NCBI RefSeq assembly: GCF_001730225.1 | Contig: NZ_MIJE01000034.1 | Location: 104,872 to 168,871, forward strand | From: Desulfuribacillus alkaliarsenatis | Lineage (GTDB): Bacteria; Bacillota; Bacilli; Desulfuribacillales; Desulfuribacillaceae | Direction: 5' to 3' | DNA length: 64,000 nucleotides | Shown here: positions 59,120 through 64,000 of the stretch, in pieces | Numbering within the stretch: the first letter of the stretch is position 1 | How the letters are laid out: every line of letters begins with the position of its first letter | Notes under the pieces: generated by a model | The model's input: the letters and a program-made list of their open reading frames with translations, nothing else | What the model was told of the DNA's origin: nothing | Database searches by the model: none | Translations under genes and position numbers: made by a program

Positions 59120-60513
59120 ATGAAAAATATAGAATGCTGCCTGCGGTAGGTAAGCTATTACAACACCCTACTATTAAAGAGTGGCAAAAAGAATACCCTT
59201 TATCTAAGATATCCCAGGCAGCAGCAAAGCTGATAGACGAGATGCGAGATCGAATCGCCGAGCTGTTGCCTGAAGAATTTGAACAAGAGGCTGTTTTGAA
59301 TAAGTTAAAAGCAAACCTAGATAATGAGCTTGAGCCTAACTTAAAACGCGTCATAAATGCAACTGGTGTAGTATTACACACTAATCTTGGACGAGCATTG
59401 TTATCTGAAGATGCTGTCAATATGGTTGCTCAAGTTGCCCGTTCTTATAATAATTTAGAATTGAATTTAGACACTGGTAAGCGTGGTTCGCGCTACTCCC
59501 ATGTAGAAGAGCTTATATGTGAGCTTACGGGTGCTGAAGCAGCACTAGTTGTAAACAACAATGCGTCTGCCGTGCTGCTTGTCCTGAGAGAGCTAGGGAG
59601 CGGTGGCGAAGTTATTGTTTCCCGTGGTGAACTAGTTGAAATTGGTGGCTCATTTAGGGTGTCGGAAGTAATGAAGGAGAGTAAAGCACAGCTAGTAGAA
59701 GTGGGAACTACCAATAAGACGCACCTTTATGATTATGAGGACCATGTAACAGAGCATACTAAATTGCTAATGAAGGTACACACAAGTAATTATCGCATTG
59801 TCGGGTTTACGAAGAGTGTTGAATCCGAGGAATTAGTTTCGCTAGGTAGAAAAACTGACATACCTGTATACGAAGACTTAGGCAGTGGCATGCTCTATGA
59901 TCTTAAGAGTATTGGTGTGGGCGATGAACCGACAGTACAAGAAGTCGTTAAAGCAGGGGTGGACGTAGTCTCTTTTAGTGGAGATAAACTTCTGGGTGGA
60001 CCACAGGCTGGTATTATAGTAGGAAGAAAAAAATACATTGACCGTATTAAAAAGAACCAACTAAATCGAGCCTTGCGAGTGGACAAGTTTACAGTAGCGG
60101 CGTTACAGGCGACATTGCTACATTATGTTAAAGAGGAATACACTAAGATTCCAACCCTACGTATGATTATGGGAACGGAAGATAGTATGTTGGAAAAAGC
60201 CAATCTTTTAGCAGAACAGATAAAAGCAGTTAGTAATAGCATTGAAGTTGAAGTCCAGCCAGGTTTTTCGCAAATCGGTGGTGGAGCCTTACCTTTAGAG
60301 CAAATGCCTACTTATGTAGTGGCTTTATCCTTTGCTGATACGACAATTGCAAGGGCGGTTGAACTAATGCGTGAGGCGAGCTATCCAATAATGCCAAGGG
60401 TATCGAAGGAACAAATTCTACTTGATGTAAGAACAATTGCTGACGAAGAGTTTAGTGAGGTTGTTATCAGCATAAAAGAAATTATCGAAAAAACAACTAC
60501 CAGAGAGGTGTAA
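59116..60513 (+). CDS. selA: L-seryl-tRNA(Sec) selenium transferase
   Basis: The 465-residue PLP enzyme converts Ser-tRNA(Sec) to Sec-tRNA(Sec) with selenophosphate. Signatures are NATGVVLHTNLGRALL, NLELNLDTGKRGSRYSHVEELICELTGAEAALVVNNNASAVLLVL, YEDLGSGML and the PLP lysine in SFSGDKLLGGPQAG. Its length is standard. ATG 59116 overlaps the end of the preceding gene. The next gene, selD, starts 2 bases after its stop. selB, needed to deliver Sec-tRNA, is not in the window. Confidence 0.96.
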   Translation: MNEKYRMLPAVGKLLQHPTIKEWQKEYPLSKISQAAAKLIDEMRDRIAELLPEEFEQEAVLNKLKANLDNELEPNLKRVINATGVVLHTNLGRALLSEDAVNMVAQVARSYNNLELNLDTGKRGSRYSHVEELICELTGAEAALVVNNNASAVLLVLRELGSGGEVIVSRGELVEIGGSFRVSEVMKESKAQLVEVGTTNKTHLYDYEDHVTEHTKLLMKVHTSNYRIVGFTKSVESEELVSLGRKTDIPVYEDLGSGMLYDLKSIGVGDEPTVQEVVKAGVDVVSFSGDKLLGGPQAGIIVGRKKYIDRIKKNQLNRALRVDKFTVAALQATLLHYVKEEYTKIPTLRMIMGTEDSMLEKANLLAEQIKAVSNSIEVEVQPGFSQIGGGALPLEQMPTYVVALSFADTTIARAVELMREASYPIMPRVSKEQILLDVRTIADEEFSEVVISIKEIIEKTTTREV

Positions 60514-60515
60514 GG

Positions 60516-61565
60516 ATGACTACAGAAACAGTAAAACTAACTTCATTATCGACAAAAGCAGGCTGAGGCTGTAAAATCGGCCCTGCCGAACTGGCGCAAG
60601 TATTGTGTCATTTACCGCCAAATCTTGAAGATCCGAATTTGTTAGTAGGTATAGATTACTCTGATGATGCTGGAGTTTATCGACTAACGGACGAGCTTGC
60701 CTTAATACAAACCCTTGATTATTTCACTCCAGTAGTCGATGATCCTTATATGTTTGGACAAATTGCTGCAGCCAATGCACTTAGTGATGTTTATGCTATG
60801 GGCGGAAAACCAATAACAGCAATGAATATCGTAGGCTTTCAAGTTAAGAAAATAGGTGCCCATGTCTTAGCGGATATTCTCCGTGGCGGTGCAGATAAGG
60901 TTAGAGAAGCTGGAGCTGTTATTGTAGGCGGTCATTCTATCGATGATGCCGAGCCTAAGTATGGACTATCTGTTACGGGTATTTGTCATCCACAAAAGTA
61001 CTGGGCTAATAAGGGCGCTAAAGTAGGCGATGTCGTAATCCTTACGAAGCCAATTGGCGTAGGTATCATTACGACTGCTATTAAGCGAAATCGTACATCT
61101 GACGAAGACGTGCAACGGGTAACGGAGGCAATGGCAACTTTAAATAAGATAGCTAGTGAGGTTCTGCAGCAGTATGAAATATCTGCGTGCACGGATATTA
61201 CTGGATTTGGTCTACTAGGACATGCCTATGAGATGGCTAAAGCAAGCGATGTAGCCATAGAGATTACTGCTAAAGAAGTCCCAGTACTAGATAATACATT
61301 GATCTTCGCACGGGAAGGTATAGTACCAGGTGGAACAAAAGCAAATCATCAGTGGCTTGGTGAATGTGTTAAGTATGATGAACACATTACAATGGATATG
61401 CAATACACCTTATGTGACGCAATTACATCGGGCGGATTATTCGCTAGCTTGAATTCAGAAGATGCTGAGAGAGCAATAGAAGAACTACGCAAACAAAACA
61501 TTGATGCCAAAATCATTGGTAAAGTAATAGAAAAAAGAGATGAGTTAAATATTTTTGTAAAATAA
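60516..61565 (+). CDS. selD: Selenide, water dikinase, itself a selenoprotein
   Basis: The enzyme makes selenophosphate from selenide and ATP, the Se donor for SelA. ATG 60516 follows GTGTAAGG. The frame reads TGA 60564-60566 as Sec17 in AG-U-GCKIGPAEL, where other SelD proteins have Cys or Sec, giving 349 residues. Further motifs are LVGIDYSDDAGVYR, VDDPYMFGQIAAANALSDVYAMGGKP and GGHSIDDAEPKYGLSVTG. Start-to-TGA is only 16 codons, so an ORF caller would begin the gene at an internal codon and miss the active site. Confidence 0.95.
60577..60589 (+). promoter_or_regulatory. bSECIS hairpin of selD
   Basis: TCGGC (60577-60581) pairs with GCCGA (60585-60589) around CCT, starting 10 bases after the TGA. 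The position fits a bacterial SECIS. Confidence 0.65.
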
Positions 61566-61618
61566 AAACAAGCACGCAAGGATAAGGGCAAACAAATAAC
61601 ACAATAAGGGGCAAACTT

Positions 61619-63205
61619 ATGAATGAAATAGTTAAAGACATACTTGAGTTTTATGAAGTAACGCCCTCTGCATACTTGAACTGCTCAGCGTGTGGAAATG
61701 TTAAAGAAGCAAAACTGCAAAAGGCACCTGAGAAGTTACCGAAATCGACAATGCCGTGGGTGCTCTTTTACAAAGACTTATATATACTACCAAGCTTCGA
61801 TTGCTGCGACAAAAAACAGTATCCAACCCACATACGCCTTAAAGCTGATGGGCATGGAAAAATAAATCCGTTAATTGACGAGATGTTATTTAGTGAGGAG
61901 CAGCTCTATAAGATAGGTACTATCAAAGTACCAGTTATAAGTGATGAGTTACTTAGTTATCCGATAACGAGATCATATGAAGAACAAATTGTCATCCAAA
62001 AGCAACTGGCCCAGCAAACACGTCTATTGGCTAGGAAGCAAGAGGAATTTTACAAGCATTGTTATTCGTACTTCTCAATACATTTTGATGAAATTATTCA
62101 AGAAATGGACGGGGAAGAGATACTAGATGTACTAGATGCTGTAATGAATACCTCATATGGAATTCACTTAAAATCCTTGAAAGCACCAGTAAAGGTAAAT
62201 AAAAAGGATAAGAAAACTTATCTAAATTGGGTGAAAAAACAGATTCGTCAAATTGCTGAAAAGCATGATGACCAAGGCAAGCAAATGATTTTTTATTTGA
62301 TAGTTAAATACTTTGTCGAGTGGGAGCTCATTCAAGGTATTTATTATTTACGTTGGAATGTTGGCAAGTATCAGAAGATGATTGGCAAAACATTACTACT
62401 ATATATGGTAATGCAATTCCCTTTGACAAAACACTTTTCCTACTTGAGGGAAGAGGCACTATATAAATTAATTCCTAAGAAGAAAACCACCCAAAAAAGA
62501 CACGAAGTAATGAATATAGTTCAAAATGATTTAAAAAAAGCAAATCAGAAAATTGAGAAGATGCAACAGACTATAGAACGTCAAAGAGAAACTATATTAT
62601 TACTTGAAAGTAAGTTAGAAACTATTGAGTCAAAGAATAGCCAGCTTAATAAAGAGCTTCAATTAAAAGAAGAACAGCCAAACTTAATCACACAAACAAA
62701 AAAAATTAAAGGTCTTAAAGGTATTATCGAATCCCTGCGCTACGAGTTGCAAACATTACGTGATGAGGTGCAGGATAAAAAAGAAGATGGTCAAGTTACA
62801 ACTGCGAGTGAGAGAAAGCTACAAAAAGATAGCACTAGTTGCCATCATTCAAGCCATTATTCGGGTTTGAAAGAAGTTAAAGGTTTGGATGCGACTGTAC
62901 TTGACGATAAAACAGTCGGGATATTTGGAGATGTACAAATACAGACTGAGCAAATTGAGCCATATAAATGCACAGTATTAAACGCTAATTCAGCTCAGAC
63001 CGTTGAAGGTATTTCTGTAATGAATAAAAGTGATGTGCTTGTCGTTCTAACTCAGCATATATCCCACGCATGTATGTGGGCTATTAAAGACTATGCTTCT
63101 GATAATCGCATACCCGTGATATTCTCGCGTCATACAAACACCATGATTATACTAGACCAAGTGTCGCAAACACTGGTAAAAGAGAAGGCGGAAGAGAATG
63201 ATTAA
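61619..63205 (+). CDS. Long DUF2325 protein with coiled coil
   Basis: The 528-residue cytoplasmic protein's N-terminal ~290 residues have cysteines (NCSACGN and DCCDKK, possibly metal-binding) and an unrecognised helical part. A coiled coil spans ~295-400. A C-terminal DUF2325 domain (~430-525) reads KTVGIFGDVQIQTEQIEPYKCTVLNANSAQTVEGIS, VLVVLTQHISHACMWAIKDYASDNRIPVIFSRHTNT. A DUF2325-only protein opens this window (327-596). The gene stands between selD and the rRNA operon. AAGGGG lies upstream of the ATG. Function is unknown. Confidence 0.78.
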   Translation: MNEIVKDILEFYEVTPSAYLNCSACGNVKEAKLQKAPEKLPKSTMPWVLFYKDLYILPSFDCCDKKQYPTHIRLKADGHGKINPLIDEMLFSEEQLYKIGTIKVPVISDELLSYPITRSYEEQIVIQKQLAQQTRLLARKQEEFYKHCYSYFSIHFDEIIQEMDGEEILDVLDAVMNTSYGIHLKSLKAPVKVNKKDKKTYLNWVKKQIRQIAEKHDDQGKQMIFYLIVKYFVEWELIQGIYYLRWNVGKYQKMIGKTLLLYMVMQFPLTKHFSYLREEALYKLIPKKKTTQKRHEVMNIVQNDLKKANQKIEKMQQTIERQRETILLLESKLETIESKNSQLNKELQLKEEQPNLITQTKKIKGLKGIIESLRYELQTLRDEVQDKKEDGQVTTASERKLQKDSTSCHHSSHYSGLKEVKGLDATVLDDKTVGIFGDVQIQTEQIEPYKCTVLNANSAQTVEGISVMNKSDVLVVLTQHISHACMWAIKDYASDNRIPVIFSRHTNTMIILDQVSQTLVKEKAEEND

Positions 63206-63245
63206 TAGTGTCTGTTTAGTGTAATATATTACCATGAATAAAAGC

Positions 63246-63307
63246 TTGCAATCTTGTTAACACATGTGGTATATTATTAAATGTCGCTCCGAACGAGCGG
63301 CATTTTA
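63246..63307 (+). promoter_or_regulatory. Upstream rRNA-region promoter followed by a hairpin
   Basis: TTGCAA (63246-63251) and TATATT (63270-63275) are 18 bp apart. The hairpin TGTCGCTC/GAGCGGCA (63282-63302) with a following TTTT lies right after the expected start. It may be a weak terminator of the preceding gene or an early stop for this promoter. Confidence 0.5.
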
Positions 63308-63349
63308 AATCTCATAAAGCAGTTGCTCAAAACTTTTTAAAAAAAGTTA

Positions 63350-63379
63350 TTGACACAGACGAACAACCTGTGATATGAT
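63350..63379 (+). promoter_or_regulatory. rRNA operon promoter
   Basis: TTGACA (63350-63355) and TATGAT (63374-63379), 18 bp apart, lie in an A-rich context typical of rRNA promoters. The transcribed leader that follows contains TTCCTTGAAAACTGTATAAT, a sequence usual before Bacilli 16S genes. Confidence 0.75.
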
Positions 63380-63543
63380 ATAAAAGTCGCCAAAAACGAC
63401 AACAAAGTTCCTTGAAAACTGTATAATGCAATCAAAACAACGTCAATTCGGATTCGCAAGAATCCAACAAAAAAAGTCAGTGACTTTTGAGCTTAAAATC
63501 GTTATCTTCTAGCCAAGGTAACGTTAAGGATATAAACAAACAT

Positions 63544-64000
<457 letters not shown>

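Overview
The window is a low-GC Firmicutes chromosome segment. The 16S rRNA 5' end at the right edge, the Bacillus-type ribosome binding sites with many TTG starts, the lipoprotein signal peptides and the CheY and DUF2325 proteins suggest a member of the Bacillales. Two Sec-containing, Tat-exported formate dehydrogenases, selA/selD/tRNA-Sec and an unusually large set of molybdate/tungstate importers indicate an anaerobe that respires with Mo/W selenoenzymes. A Desulfuribacillus-like organism fits, but the genus is inferred and not proven.

Layout. 1-1030: a partial lipoprotein gene, a Fur-box-controlled DUF2325 protein and a CheY-like receiver. 1.1-8.6 kb: oxyanion uptake, with tupABC, modABC, a MOT1-type transporter and a signal-less TupA-like protein. 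8.8-27.3 kb: a long, nearly gap-free block. It holds a TrmO/FmdE-like fusion, two BtuCDF/MolBCA-type ABC importers, a TiaS-like DDTDS protein, five lipoproteins built from repeats of a domain resembling the sulfite-oxidase/molybdopterin-binding fold, a surface metallophosphoesterase carrying the same domain, and a YkoE-type ECF importer whose S component also carries it. 27.4-34.3 kb: formate dehydrogenase 1 with fdhE and a cysteine-desulfurase-like gene. 35-37.7 kb: a second modABC behind a structured leader. 37.9-47.2 kb: selenium/sulfur handling (double rhodanese, C_GCAxxG_C_C protein, cysteine desulfurase, DUF3343, YedF half, 2-hydroxyacyl-CoA-dehydratase-type activase and double-cubane reductase, LysR regulator) followed by a YdjY/YdjX-like membrane module. 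47.8-53.3 kb: formate dehydrogenase 2. 53.5-58 kb: asnB, two toxin-antitoxin pairs, a broken tRNA-Sec copy and the intact tRNA-Sec. 58.2-63.2 kb: a stalk-domain protein, selA, Sec-encoded selD and a long DUF2325 protein. 63.5 kb to the end: the start of an rRNA operon.

How it fits together. A recurrent operator, CCATTATGTC-N6-GACAYAATGG, whose right half usually contains the -35 TTGACA, lies before tupA, modA1, the TupA-like gene, the TrmO/FmdE fusion, the repeat-lipoprotein block, formate dehydrogenase 1 and modA2. This defines a putative Mo/W-responsive regulon. The most novel content is the 8.8-27.3 kb block. I infer that it captures, processes and imports a Mo/W-related ligand, possibly a molybdopterin-type cofactor or a metal chelate. 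Selenium supply (selA, selD, tRNA-Sec and the 38-44 kb cluster) serves the Sec residues of both formate dehydrogenases and of SelD. No mobile element or CRISPR array was seen.
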